Notes: generated by a model not told the origin, from the letters alone. A stretch of 29,444 nt of DNA from a virus (IMGVR_UViG_3300027631_000096:1-29444); one strand, 5' to 3'. Positions 1 through 5,981 are shown, counted from the first letter of the stretch. A program made the numbers and translations.

Positions 1-273
1 AATCTCTCCGCCTTTAAATGCTTTAACAGTCATTGGCTCTTTAGAAAGATACTTAACCTCATTCGAGAAAATACCTGAAGAACTTGCATCATTCCAACCT
101 TTTACAGTTGATAATTCATCAAGGAAAACAAACTTAAATGGAAGCGGTACTTCAACATTTTTTGCTAATCCTTTGTCGTAATAAGAAAATCCCTTTTGGT
201 CAGATTTCCACTCTAAAAATTTGGTAGCTGGATTTTTACTACCTCCTGAAAACACATTTATTCTATTGCTCAT
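1..273 (-). CDS. Partial early phage protein, function unknown (3' end outside window)
   Basis: An open frame of 91 codons starts at ATG 273 (MSNRINVFSGG...) and continues past the left edge, so the C-terminus is missing. The visible part has mixed polar and aromatic content, with no signal peptide or membrane segment. It lies at the distal end of the leftward early operon that contains the YqaJ-type exonuclease, which makes a DNA-metabolism role such as single-strand binding possible, but no motif proves this. The codons match the neighbouring early genes. A weak GGGGA/TCCCC hairpin lies just upstream. Confidence 0.7.
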   Translation of the reverse strand, partial: MSNRINVFSGGSKNPATKFLEWKSDQKGFSYYDKGLAKNVEVPLPFKFVFLDELSTVKGWNDASSSGIFSNEVKYLSKEPMTVKAFKGGEI

Positions 274-322
274 AGCATATAAAATTTAGTAGGGGAAATT
301 ATGATGCTCCCCCATAACATCT

Positions 323-490
323 TTATTGATTTTTATAATTTAACTTTGCTTGTTTTTTTTCGTCTTTTGTAAAGTAAGACTGTGCTTTAACAAGCCAATT
401 AGTTTTATCATTATTAAAGAAAAAGTTGCGAACTATTTTAGTGCCATCTTTTCTTCTTTCTATTTCCTGAGTTATTAATACTTCTTTCAT
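323..490 (-). CDS. Small hypothetical early protein (55 aa)
   Basis: ATG at 490, stop TAA at 323-325. The product (MKEVLITQEIERRKDG...) is charged and soluble, with a lysine-rich C-terminal third (KDEKKQAKLNYKNQ) and an aromatic middle (NFFFNNDKTNW). The family is not recognised. It lies 16 bp downstream of the preceding gene in the leftward operon, and no other frame is open here, so it is probably a real early gene. Bacteroidetes phages commonly carry such accessory peptides in early operons. Confidence 0.6.
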   Translation of the reverse strand: MKEVLITQEIERRKDGTKIVRNFFFNNDKTNWLVKAQSYFTKDEKKQAKLNYKNQ

Positions 491-506
491 TTGACAAATG
501 TAATAC

Positions 507-722
507 TTAATTCTCAGTTATCCAAATAAAATTGAAAGAAAATATAAAAAAAAGTATTTGGATGATATGTTCGGTATCTTCTTCTTCAATTTCCTCACTA
601 TTATATAACGCTCCGAGCATTATACCCTTGATTGGAACTATTGTTATTTCTCCTTGATAATGGTAAATTAATTCCATTAAGAACCAAACTGCTGCAATTA
701 TTAATGCTATTATTGTTATCAT
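507..722 (-). CDS. Small membrane protein (71 aa)
   Basis: The N-terminus is one clear hydrophobic helix (residues 1-18, MITIIALIIAAVWFLMEL). An acidic stretch (residues 43-51, EEIEEEDTE) and a second hydrophobic, phenylalanine-rich segment (about residues 52-67) follow. This suggests one or two membrane passes. No family is recognised. ATG 722 overlaps the stop of a possible 20-codon frame upstream (ATGA). A holin or superinfection-exclusion role cannot be excluded, but its place in an early operon makes lysis unlikely. Confidence 0.6.
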   Translation of the reverse strand: MITIIALIIAAVWFLMELIYHYQGEITIVPIKGIMLGALYNSEEIEEEDTEHIIQILFFIFSFNFIWITEN

Positions 723-781
723 TTTTCTAATCTTATTAAGTTAATTTTCCTATAAACTTCGTTTACTCTTTCTTTATTCAC
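719..781 (-). CDS. Possible 20-aa micro-ORF bridging two early genes
   Basis: A GTG at 781 overlaps the end of the upstream 124-aa gene, and the frame ends in a TGA that overlaps ATG 722 of the downstream gene (ATGA). The peptide begins VNKERVNEVYRK and is basic and helical in character. The support is purely architectural: it fills an otherwise empty 51-bp gap with the same end-to-start overlap used along this operon. It could also be chance in AT-rich DNA. Confidence 0.3.
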   Translation of the reverse strand: MNKERVNEVYRKINLIRLEK

Positions 782-1148
782 GCCCCTCTTGTGGTAAAAT
801 TCCATAATTCTTAAAACTCTCTGCCAATGACTGTACTTTCTTTTCATATATATATATAAATTTTTGTTGTTCTTTTATTCCGTTGCAATTATCGTATATT
901 AGATTTAATCCTATTCCATTATCTTCAGAAGCTAATTTTACTGAATCATATACTTTGCCATCTTTTAATCTTTTTATTTTCCTAATAATAGAAACTTCAC
1001 TTTTCTTATTTGGAATTGGTAATCCACGCTTGATACATTCTAAGACTATGAAATCATAATCATCCCATTTTGGTCTTGGCTTATCCCAAAGACGATGTTC
1101 TTTTATTCCAGCATCTCGCAAGACTTTACTTATCTCGTGGTTTCTCAT
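774..1148 (-). CDS. NUMOD1-like DNA-binding early protein
   Basis: A 124-aa product. Residues about 64-92 (GKVYDSVKLASEDNG, then a short helix ending in CNG) resemble the NUMOD1 helix-turn-helix module that accompanies homing endonucleases (pattern: vydS...AA...giS...I...l.G). Residues 1-50 contain a basic, tryptophan-rich region (HRLWDKPRPKWDDYDF) not recognised as any nuclease, and no HNH or GIY-YIG motif is present. It may be a DNA-binding protein derived from a homing endonuclease, or a coincidental helix-turn-helix. Its ATG overlaps the stop of the gene before it by 4 bp, so translation is probably coupled. Confidence 0.65.
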   Translation of the reverse strand: MRNHEISKVLRDAGIKEHRLWDKPRPKWDDYDFIVLECIKRGLPIPNKKSEVSIIRKIKRLKDGKVYDSVKLASEDNGIGLNLIYDNCNGIKEQQKFIYIYEKKVQSLAESFKNYGILPQEGRE

Positions 1149-1390
1149 AATGATTTTATGTATTGTCCATTAGTATTCATAAGCAAGACTATATCAAATT
1201 TTCTATCATATTCCTGTACAACGTAATTAAGTATTGAATTTACATCGTTGTACATCTGAACGTACATCATTAATTCGTTTCTACTTAATTCAGGTTTATG
1301 TTTATAACCATCAAACTTTTCCTTATAATACATATATATTAGTTCGGTTGGGTTAGTCTGCTTTAATCGGATGTAGTCTTGCCTTGTCAT
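1145..1390 (-). CDS. Hypothetical early protein (81 aa)
   Basis: The family is not recognised. The protein is tyrosine-rich and probably alpha-helical in its first half (MTRQDYIRLKQTNPTELIYM), ending in a strand-like VLLMNTNGQYIKSL. There is no Cys motif or membrane segment. Its stop overlaps the next gene's start at 1148 (ATGA) and it begins 2 bp after the preceding stop, so it is an internal gene of the leftward operon. Confidence 0.6.
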   Translation of the reverse strand: MTRQDYIRLKQTNPTELIYMYYKEKFDGYKHKPELSRNELMMYVQMYNDVNSILNYVVQEYDRKFDIVLLMNTNGQYIKSL

Positions 1391-1391
1391 C

Positions 1392-1619
1392 TTACAAATG
1401 TACGGTTATTTTTCCAGTTTTGCAACTAAGTTTGTGAATACCATTATATTGACCGCAATACGGACATTTCATTTCCCAATACTCATCACAAGTTCCATCA
1501 TTTTTTATAGGTGAATCAACAAACCAAGATTGATGATACTTACTTTCCATTGCGGTGTATCGGTAACAAAACTCTCGCTTGTCGCAATTAGTGCCTTTGC
1601 ATTTTGTTATATCGCTCAC
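1392..1619 (-). CDS. Small cysteine-rich zinc-binding-type protein (75 aa)
   Basis: Two cysteine clusters are visible. The N-terminal one has the spacing C-x4-C-x4-C (CKGTNCDKREFCYRY, residues 7-21). The C-terminal one is a ribbon-like CPYCGQYNGIHKLSC (residues 52-66), with a further Cys at 44. Together they could bind one or two zinc ions. Proteins with this arrangement are frequent as unnamed early genes in Bacteroidetes phages; the function is not known to me. Its start overlaps the stop of the upstream paralogue gene (TAATG-type junction at 1619). Confidence 0.65.
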   Translation of the reverse strand: MSDITKCKGTNCDKREFCYRYTAMESKYHQSWFVDSPIKNDGTCDEYWEMKCPYCGQYNGIHKLSCKTGKITVHL

Positions 1620-1897
1620 TATAATAATTTTTTAGTTCCTATTTCGTATTTCTGTATAGGGTTGATTAGTTTCAGAAGTATAAATAATTGCTCGGCTTCG
1701 TGGTAATCAATTTTACCTGATTCATCTCCTTCTAATCCGTTTCCAGTGTCTTTAATTACCATTGCAATCTTGCCTTTTATATGGTCATTCCATTGCTCTG
1801 CGTTGCTGAAATAAAGATTGTGATATATCACATCTCCTTGAGTCAATTCCTCGTAATCATACTCGTGTATGTCGTCTATAAAAATTTGTTGTTTCAT
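1619..1897 (-). CDS. Early protein, paralogue A sharing an identical N-terminus with the next gene
   Basis: The frame can be opened at ATG 1909, but ATG 1897 is preferred. It makes an ATGA overlap with the upstream stop, and it begins MKQQIFIDDIHEYDYE exactly as the upstream gene does. The product is then 92 aa and acidic. After the shared N-terminus the sequences diverge, but both end in a similar helix (EQLFILLKLI here, KELSILLKII there). Function unknown. The arrangement is a tandem duplication in which only the 5' end has been kept identical or re-converted. Confidence 0.65.
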   Translation of the reverse strand: MKQQIFIDDIHEYDYEELTQGDVIYHNLYFSNAEQWNDHIKGKIAMVIKDTGNGLEGDESGKIDYHEAEQLFILLKLINPIQKYEIGTKKLL

Positions 1898-1898
1898 T
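1854..1898 (-). repeat. 45-bp direct repeat, copy 1 (shared gene start)
   Basis: Perfectly identical to 2078-2122. It covers the start codon and first 14 codons of paralogue A, encoding MKQQIFIDDIHEYD. Confidence 0.9.
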
Positions 1899-2121
1899 TT
1901 ATTTCGCATTTACCAAGATTTGTAATAATTTTTAAAAGTATAGATAATTCTTTTGATTGCTCGTAACCTAATACATTCATAATGTTAAACTGTATTCTTT
2001 TTCTATCTTCAAAAACTTTTAGAGCAATATCTCCATTTTTGTAATATAATGTATGAAAATTATCTTTAGTTAATTCATAATCATACTCGTGTATGTCGTC
2101 TATAAAAATTTGTTGTTTCAT
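1894..2121 (-). CDS. Early protein, paralogue B (75 aa)
   Basis: It begins MKQQIFIDDIHEYDYE, identical in DNA for 45 bp to the start of the next gene. The rest diverges (strand-rich middle, helix KELSILLKIITNLGK at the end). Its stop overlaps ATG 1897 of paralogue A (ATGA), and its own ATG shares one base with the stop of the helix-turn-helix gene (TAATG). The family is not recognised. The fixed N-terminus with a variable remainder suggests duplication followed by divergence of the body, or exchange of the 3' part. Confidence 0.65.
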   Translation of the reverse strand: MKQQIFIDDIHEYDYELTKDNFHTLYYKNGDIALKVFEDRKRIQFNIMNVLGYEQSKELSILLKIITNLGKCEIK

Positions 2122-2122
2122 T
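2078..2122 (-). repeat. 45-bp direct repeat, copy 2 (shared gene start)
   Basis: Identical to 1854-1898. It covers the start of paralogue B. Confidence 0.9.
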
Positions 2123-2453
2123 ATAATCTACTTTTTATTGTTATACAATTATCGTTGTCTTTCCAGTGTTTTAATACTTTAATAAAATATTCGTAACTAA
2201 TTCCCAATTCATCAGCTGTTGTTTTTTTATTCTGATTAGGAAACATTAAATGATATTCTATTATTTTTAACTTTCTTGATTCAGTAGGAAAAAATCTTGT
2301 TGGTTTATGTCCTATTAACACTTCAATTTTATTATTGTAGTAGTGCGTATTACCAACTTTCTTTTTTGATTCTATATTATATCTTTTTAATCTTCTATAT
2401 AAAATTTCAATAGGAATGTCACGCTTTTTACTAATTTCTTTTATAGTTATCAT
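2121..2453 (-). CDS. Helix-turn-helix DNA-binding protein (110 aa)
   Basis: Residues 1-30 (MITIKEISKKRDIPIEILYR then RLKRYNI) look like a MerR/excisionase-type winged helix-turn-helix, in which ITIKEISKKR forms the first helix and PIEILYRRLKR the recognition helix. A second such segment lies at about residues 78-95 (TTADELGISYEYFIKVLKHW). Strongly basic. It is a candidate early regulator and might bind one of the repeated operator-like motifs at 3.8-6.4 kb, but nothing here shows which. It overlaps its neighbours at both ends (ATGA with the exonuclease, TAATG with paralogue B). Confidence 0.65.
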   Translation of the reverse strand: MITIKEISKKRDIPIEILYRRLKRYNIESKKKVGNTHYYNNKIEVLIGHKPTRFFPTESRKLKIIEYHLMFPNQNKKTTADELGISYEYFIKVLKHWKDNDNCITIKSRL

Positions 2454-3100
2454 TTCTGCAATTTGCTATTTATCTTCTCAATATACGCTTCTTTGATAGC
2501 TATCGCTTCTTCAAGTCTTTCTTTAATAAGACTAATCATTTCCTCATCTCTTTTTACTTCAATTGTGTGATGAAATTCCTCGCCATCAATGATGCAGTAG
2601 TTAAAGAAATATGCCTTGTCAGAATTACTACATAACATTTGCATCTGCATCTGAGCATAGTATTCCTTATCAATATTCTCGTCAGCTACAATCTTAAAGA
2701 ACTTAGTCGCTCTTGGACACTTAATTTCAAGTATCGCATCTTTTCCTACAACGCCATCGGGTGACGCTCCTGCGTGTTGTCCATAAGGAAACATAAATGA
2801 TTCAGTTGCTTCAGGGTGCATCTCTTGGAATTTAGCAAATGCTAATGGCTCTAATTCAACTCCACGTTGCATATCAGCACCACGATAACTATCTTCGACT
2901 TGACCGTATAACTGCTCGATTGCTTTCTCAATCGCATAAGTTTTTCCAGTTTCTCCTAATCCACGAACTCCTAAAAGTTTGTGAATTTCTGATGCGGTAA
3001 ATTTACCATATCTATCTTTGAACCATTCGTCACTTCTTTGCTCGTATGGTCTATTATTAATAGTTTCTAATTGTTCGATTGCTTGATGTCTATTGCTCAT
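2450..3100 (-). CDS. YqaJ-like viral recombinase / lambda-type exonuclease
   Basis: A 216-aa 5'-3' exonuclease of the PD-(D/E)XK fold, which resects double-strand ends for phage recombination. Numbering is from ATG 3100. The N-terminal block QRSDEWFKDRYGKFTASEIH (21-40) is the family signature. GVELEPLAF (80-88) supplies the first conserved Glu. SPDGVVG (113-119) followed by LEIKCP (124-129) gives the catalytic D...ExK (Asp115, Glu125, Lys127). YYAQMQMQM (147-155) gives the family Gln. An upstream ATG (3142) exists, but its extension lies over a separate frame (3090-3266), so 3100 is preferred. No annealing-protein partner is recognisable in the window. Confidence 0.93.
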   Translation of the reverse strand: MSNRHQAIEQLETINNRPYEQRSDEWFKDRYGKFTASEIHKLLGVRGLGETGKTYAIEKAIEQLYGQVEDSYRGADMQRGVELEPLAFAKFQEMHPEATESFMFPYGQHAGASPDGVVGKDAILEIKCPRATKFFKIVADENIDKEYYAQMQMQMLCSNSDKAYFFNYCIIDGEEFHHTIEVKRDEEMISLIKERLEEAIAIKEAYIEKINSKLQK

Positions 3101-3266
3101 TTTTTTTTGTTTTTGGTTTCCATAATCCAATGGAGTTAACACTTCGATTCACTTGGTATAATGGGTCTGTATATATAAAATTTACAATCTCATTTAATCC
3201 TTTGTAATTATTTACAAGAACATAAGTTCCATTCCCATAATTATTTATTGTATATCCTTCTTTCAT
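3090..3266 (-). CDS. Small hypothetical early protein (58 aa)
   Basis: ATG 3266 makes an ATGA overlap with the stop of the gene before it, and the frame ends at TAG 3090, overlapping the exonuclease start by 11 bp. The product begins MKEGYTINNYGNGTYVLVNN and ends in a lysine-rich tail (KPKTKKNEQ). A beta-hairpin-like N-terminus is suggested. The family is not recognised. The tight packing argues that it is genuine, and its presence supports the shorter exonuclease start. Confidence 0.55.
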   Translation of the reverse strand: MKEGYTINNYGNGTYVLVNNYKGLNEIVNFIYTDPLYQVNRSVNSIGLWKPKTKKNEQ

Positions 3267-3370
3267 TTCTTAATTCTTTCGTAAGCGTTACACATTTGTT
3301 CGTTGTCGTGGTAGTGAATGGATTGTACTGTTTTTCTCATCCATTTGTCAAATCTTTTTATTTCTTTCAT
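3263..3370 (-). CDS. 35-aa early peptide
   Basis: ATG 3370 shares a base with the stop of the upstream gene (TAATG), and TGA 3263-3265 overlaps the next ATG (ATGA). The peptide is basic, aromatic and helical (begins MKEIKRFDKWMRKTVQ). No family is recognised. The support is the perfect operon junctions at both ends. Confidence 0.5.
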   Translation of the reverse strand: MKEIKRFDKWMRKTVQSIHYHDNEQMCNAYERIKK

Positions 3371-3558
3371 TATAAATATTGTGCTAATATTAATTGTTTA
3401 TCTAACTGCTGCTCATCTGATAACGAACCAAAGGTAATAAAATTTGCTTCAATTTTAGCTAATTCTTTTAAATGATTTGTAGCAATGTCCAATCTTCTTT
3501 GTTGGTGTTTCATTATTAACTCCAATGATTCTATTTGTTGTAGGATTACTTCTTCCAT
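3370..3558 (-). CDS. Small coiled-coil early protein (62 aa)
   Basis: Strongly heptad-like from residue 3 to 40 (VILQQIESLELIMKHQQRRL...). A short TFGSLSDEQQLDKQL motif follows, resembling TFGNISNDLEIEL in the gene before it, so the two may be distant paralogues. Function unknown; such proteins often oligomerise or act as adaptors. It begins on a TAATG junction with the first gene of the operon. Confidence 0.6.
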   Translation of the reverse strand: MEEVILQQIESLELIMKHQQRRLDIATNHLKELAKIEANFITFGSLSDEQQLDKQLILAQYL

Positions 3559-3791
3559 TATAATATAGTTATTTCTTCTATTAATCTTATCTTTAATCTT
3601 GCTAATTCAATCTCCAGATCATTACTAATGTTTCCAAAAGTAGTTCGTTCTTGTTCAATAACATTAATCCTTCTGTTAATCCTTTCAATTGTACCACAAA
3701 TACCATTAATATCTTCGATAAGACCATCAAGTACTTCGTCATTGTAAGAGTTACTTACATACTCCAATAATTTTTCAAGTGCCGTTTGCAT
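3558..3791 (-). CDS. First gene of the leftward early operon; coiled-coil protein (about 77 aa)
   Basis: The frame can be opened at GTG 3815, ATG 3797 or ATG 3791. ATG 3791 is preferred: it lies 13 nt after the AAACTT of the repeated leader, and in the two other leader copies the first ATG lies 14 nt after that motif. GTG 3815 sits inside the conserved leader, where the other copies do not read in frame. The product (MQTALEKLLEYVSNSYNDEV...) is helical, with heptads over about residues 30-75. Function unknown. Expression should follow the promoter at 3841-3871. Confidence 0.6.
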   Translation of the reverse strand: MQTALEKLLEYVSNSYNDEVLDGLIEDINGICGTIERINRRINVIEQERTTFGNISNDLEIELARLKIRLIEEITIL

Positions 3792-3801
3792 AAGCATATA
3801 T

Positions 3802-3844
3802 TTAAAGTTTGCCACAAATTTGCTTCCTTAACTTCGAGTACAAA
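3802..3844 (-). repeat. Repeated early leader, copy 1
   Basis: 43 bp matching 5641-5683 with a single mismatch, and more loosely 6375-6412 on the other strand. It runs from the TTTG of the -7 box to the translation start region and carries AAGTT...AACTT ends that can pair. See the finding on the shared leader. Confidence 0.85.
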
Positions 3845-3871
3845 TCTATATAAGTTATATTAATCCACAAA
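3841..3871 (-). promoter_or_regulatory. Bacteroidetes-type promoter of the leftward early operon
   Basis: On the minus strand, TTTG (3868-3871) and TAGATTTG (3841-3848) are separated by 19 nt. This fits the Bacteroidetes consensus TTTG-(about 19)-TAnnTTTG. It is the best complete promoter in the window. The start of transcription should fall near 3835, giving a short leader made of the repeated element. Confidence 0.75.
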
Positions 3872-3950
3872 ATAATTTAGATAACTTTAACACAAAAGTG
3901 CTGTTTTGTAGGAAAAAAGTATTGAAAAGTGCCATATTTCAATTTTTATA

Positions 3951-4103
3951 AAAAAAAAGTGCGTTTTTATACCCCCCCCCTAAACGAAATACCAAAATAG
4001 GGGGGGGGGTCTATTTCCCATATTTTTATAAAAAAAACTAATTAATTAATATATATATAAAAAGAGTATTATTGTATTAATTAATTTAGTATCTTTGTAG
4101 CAA
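3951..4103 (+). repeat. Poly-C/poly-G hairpin promoter repeat, copy A
   Basis: It matches 9042-9193. The left 34 bp (3951-3984) are identical to 9042-9075 and include C9 at 3972-3980. A different 19-nt loop follows, then G10 at 4000-4009 with TCTATTTCC after it. The AT-rich segment is diverged, and a conserved promoter box with GTAGCAA follows. The arms form a stem of about 12 bp (A-C9-TA with TA-G9-T). It lies between divergent transcription units. Confidence 0.85.
4090..4097 (+). promoter_or_regulatory. -7 box TATCTTTG for the rightward early unit
   Basis: A TAnnTTTG match 20 bp before ATG 4117, in the same context as the terminase promoter (9180-9187): TTAATTT(A/T)GTA(A/T)CTTTGTAGCAA. No good -33 TTTG lies at the expected distance. 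Confidence 0.6.
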
Positions 4104-4116
4104 CTAATATATTATT

Positions 4117-4416
4117 ATGATTGTTTACTTTTATTTAAAAACAAAACCATTTAAAGAAGAAGAAGGATTAGTATATATCAATGGACACATATTGCATTAC
4201 GATGTTTATGGAAATGAATATGAAACCGATAGCGTAATCACAATGGACACTGACTTCTATTTGGATTTATTATTATTAAAATGTAAGCATAAGAAATATT
4301 CTTTTCTTAATATGTCCAAAGAAATGTTTGTTAAATCAAATCCCATATATATCAACAATGGAAAGATATGTGGTTCAGATAAAAATGGAGAAATTAAACT
4401 ATTAGAAGAAATATGA
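4117..4416 (+). CDS. Hypothetical protein (99 aa)
   Basis: The family is not recognised. It is beta-rich and tyrosine-rich (begins MIVYFYLKTKPFKEEEGLVY) with no catalytic motif visible. It is the first gene of a two- or three-gene rightward unit that starts from the hairpin-repeat promoter. Its stop overlaps the next ATG (ATGA at 4413-4416), so it is probably translated together with the MazG-like protein. Confidence 0.6.
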   Translation: MIVYFYLKTKPFKEEEGLVYINGHILHYDVYGNEYETDSVITMDTDFYLDLLLLKCKHKKYSFLNMSKEMFVKSNPIYINNGKICGSDKNGEIKLLEEI

Positions 4417-4787
4417 GTATAAGTCACACTGGAATGGTATTCTTTGGAACTGAAGCAAAACCATATAGAGAAGAAGTAATTAAAGATACGATTGTAGAAA
4501 GCGTTGTAAATCGATTTAAAGAGCGTTCTGAAGTAGGAATTGCTAAATATGGTACTACGATGGATAGAAAAGATTTGAGTACCTTAGAATGGATGATTCA
4601 CTTCCGAGAAGAATTGATGGATGGATTATTATATTTAGAGCGTGTAATAAAAGACACACAAAAAGAAAATATAATTGATATAATGAAGTCTGATGAAGAA
4701 TTAGGATTGTATGCAAATACTCTTAGTGGAACAACATCATCAACCACAAATAATTCATATAGTGTAGTTGAATGTAAATGTAAATAA
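4413..4787 (+). CDS. MazG-like (all-alpha NTP pyrophosphohydrolase type) phage protein
   Basis: Residues about 32-84 read FKERSEVGIAKYGTTMDRKD, then EWMIHFREELMDGLLYLERV. They match a widespread phage protein type with the pattern RF.ERS..G..KYGTT..R.DLS...W..H..EELMD...Y. The E..EE..D helix resembles the metal-binding helix of MazG/dUTPase-like all-alpha NTP pyrophosphatases, so it may clean or bias nucleotide pools. The last 25 residues are a Ser/Thr/Asn-rich tail ending CKCK. Whether it is an active hydrolase cannot be judged, because the second acidic helix is not obvious. Confidence 0.6.
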   Translation: MSISHTGMVFFGTEAKPYREEVIKDTIVESVVNRFKERSEVGIAKYGTTMDRKDLSTLEWMIHFREELMDGLLYLERVIKDTQKENIIDIMKSDEELGLYANTLSGTTSSTTNNSYSVVECKCK

Positions 4788-4789
4788 AA

Positions 4790-4873
4790 ATGTCCACATC
4801 GATTAAGATGCAGACACTTTATAAACTGAACTCTCCCAGCAGTCAAGAATATGTATATTTGTTAGGCTTATGA
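4790..4873 (+). CDS. Possible 27-aa peptide
   Basis: An ATG 2 bp after the MazG-like stop opens 27 codons (MSTSIKMQTLYKLNSPSSQE...) up to TGA 4873. Codon and residue composition look coding rather than random, and no other explanation for 4788-4957 was found. It could also be a remnant of a longer gene. Unrecognised. Confidence 0.35.
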   Translation: MSTSIKMQTLYKLNSPSSQEYVYLLGL

Positions 4874-4957
4874 ATATTATCCCCATTGATTAACTCCTAA
4901 CTTTGACTCACGCATATACACCGCCATCGATATATCTTTTATATAGATTCCTTTTTG

Positions 4958-5248
4958 TTAATCGGGGTTTATGAATTTCAATAGTTTAATGTCCACTTCT
5001 GATTTTAAATCAAATCTTAATTGAACTAAACTACGTTCTACTATTCCTATAATTTCTTTTTTCTCGATATTCTTCCAAGATAACCTGCCTATTAATATTG
5101 TTTTATTTTTAAGTATTAAATAAGCTAAAGCAGTATCGTACATTTTCTTTCTTGCTTTGTTTACAAAATCATAATCAATAGTGTCCATATCTAAAATAGA
5201 CTGATTATTTTTTGTTATCAACTCCAGATCATTTTCTAATTCCTCCAT
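4958..5248 (-). CDS. Hypothetical early protein (96 aa)
   Basis: A helical, charged protein (begins MEELENDLELITKNNQSIL) with a short hydrophobic helix (TALAYLILKNKTILIGRL, about residues 38-55). Function unknown. Its ATG shares a base with the stop of the gene before it (TAATG). It is the last gene of the second leftward operon and converges on the 4117-4873 unit. The 84 bp between the convergent ends hold only a poor, interrupted inverted repeat (4881-4894 with 4957-4967). Confidence 0.6.
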   Translation of the reverse strand: MEELENDLELITKNNQSILDMDTIDYDFVNKARKKMYDTALAYLILKNKTILIGRLSWKNIEKKEIIGIVERSLVQLRFDLKSEVDIKLLKFINPD

Positions 5249-5403
5249 TATAAAAAATAATTATTTGTAGGATTTAATACTTCTCCAACTGTCCATTCTT
5301 GAGAGCAATCTAAATGGTTTTCAATCCAAATTCTTGCATCTGATATATTTTTGGCTCTGAACGTGTAATGTTCTTTTTCTGACCTTGCGTAATATGTTTT
5401 CAT
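5248..5403 (-). CDS. Small hypothetical early protein (51 aa)
   Basis: ATG 5403 (MKTYYARSEKEHYTFRAKN...) is preferred over ATG 5430, because a separate short frame ends at 5408 just upstream and the start at 5403 gives a natural MKTYYA opening. The middle (SDARIWIENHLDCSQEWTVG) looks like a compact alpha/beta fold. Unrecognised. Confidence 0.6.
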   Translation of the reverse strand: MKTYYARSEKEHYTFRAKNISDARIWIENHLDCSQEWTVGEVLNPTNNYFL

Positions 5404-5407
5404 TTTT

Positions 5408-5476
5408 CTATGTATTATGTTGACCAACAATTTTTAAAGTTATCTTATCATATAAAATTCCACTTTCGGAATTCAT
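5408..5476 (-). CDS. Possible 22-aa micro-ORF
   Basis: ATG 5476 to TAG 5408 (begins MNSESGILYDKITLK), 4 bp before the next start and 15 bp after the previous stop. It fits the operon spacing but is too short to establish from sequence alone. Confidence 0.35.
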   Translation of the reverse strand: MNSESGILYDKITLKIVGQHNT

Positions 5477-5491
5477 TAGTGTATTTCTATC

Positions 5492-5629
5492 TTAGTGAAT
5501 TAAATGATTATTAGTATTTGGAAAATTTAATAAATCACATATTTCGTCAATTATACAATCTCCGTATTCTTCGCAATTATAACTAATTAAAACCTCTCTT
5601 AATTTTTCGTGAATTTCTGTTGTGTTCAT
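5492..5629 (-). CDS. First gene of second leftward operon, small acidic protein (45 aa)
   Basis: ATG 5629 lies 14 nt after the AAACTT of the repeated leader. The peptide begins MNTTEIHEKLREVLISYN, is acidic, and contains three cysteines (CEEYGDC...IC). It is predicted to be helical, with no known family. The conserved leader and promoter upstream strongly support this start, although the gene is short. Confidence 0.6.
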   Translation of the reverse strand: MNTTEIHEKLREVLISYNCEEYGDCIIDEICDLLNFPNTNNHLIH

Positions 5630-5640
5630 TTTTATAAGTA

Positions 5641-5683
5641 TTAAAGTTTGTCACAAATTTGCTTCCTTAACTTCGAGTACAAA
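5641..5683 (-). repeat. Repeated early leader, copy 2
   Basis: 42 of 43 bases match 3802-3844 (the only difference is T5651 versus C3812). It spans from the TTTG of the -7 box towards the first ATG. Confidence 0.85.
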
Positions 5684-5687
5684 CGTA
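5680..5687 (-). promoter_or_regulatory. -7 box TACGTTTG for second leftward operon
   Basis: A TAnnTTTG match on the minus strand at the same position relative to the leader as in copy 1. The -33 region reads TTCG rather than TTTG, 18 nt upstream, so this promoter may be weaker or helped by an activator. Confidence 0.65.
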
Positions 5688-5764
5688 CAATTGTTATTTG
5701 AATTACGAACTATGTTTATTAAAATATTAAGAAAAATTTAACATTTGGCTCGATTTTACTGGGA

Positions 5765-5848
5765 TTTCTAATTTCTAATTTCTAATTTCTAATTTCTAAT
5801 TTCTAATTTCTAATTTCTAATTTCTAATTTCTAATTTCTAATTTCTAA
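5765..5848. repeat. 12 perfect tandem copies of a heptamer
   Basis: Unit TTTCTAA, 12 units without a mismatch (84 bp), followed by a decayed partial unit. Non-coding. It may be iteron-like, an AT-rich unwinding element, or a slippage-prone microsatellite. Confidence 0.95.
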
Positions 5849-5949
5849 TTTTCAACTACCGACCATACCAAGTAGAGATCTAAAAGCCAGATCTGGGCAA
5901 AGCAAATTAGTAGGTAAAAAACAGTAGTAGGTATAACAAAGTAATGATT

Positions 5950-5980
5950 TTAATACCCTATTAAATTAGTAGACTAATAA
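5950..5980. repeat. 31-bp direct repeat, copy 1
   Basis: Matches 6056-6086 at 29 of 31 bases. It contains the inverted motif ATTAGT-AG-ACTAAT. The two copies bracket the dyad array. Confidence 0.9.
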
Positions 5981-5981
5981 A

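Noticed and set aside
291-313. GGGGA/TCCCC hairpin between two early genes
   Set aside because: Only 5 bp with an 11-nt loop and no clear T-run on the transcribed strand, which is too weak to call a terminator.
4881-4967. Inverted repeat between the convergent units
   Set aside because: The arms (CCCC-ATT-GATTAAC and GTTAATCGGGG) are interrupted by a 3-base bulge and lie 62 nt apart, so a terminator cannot be claimed.
5765-5848. CRISPR array
   Set aside because: The units are 7 bp, directly joined and without spacers, so this is a microsatellite or iteron-type repeat.
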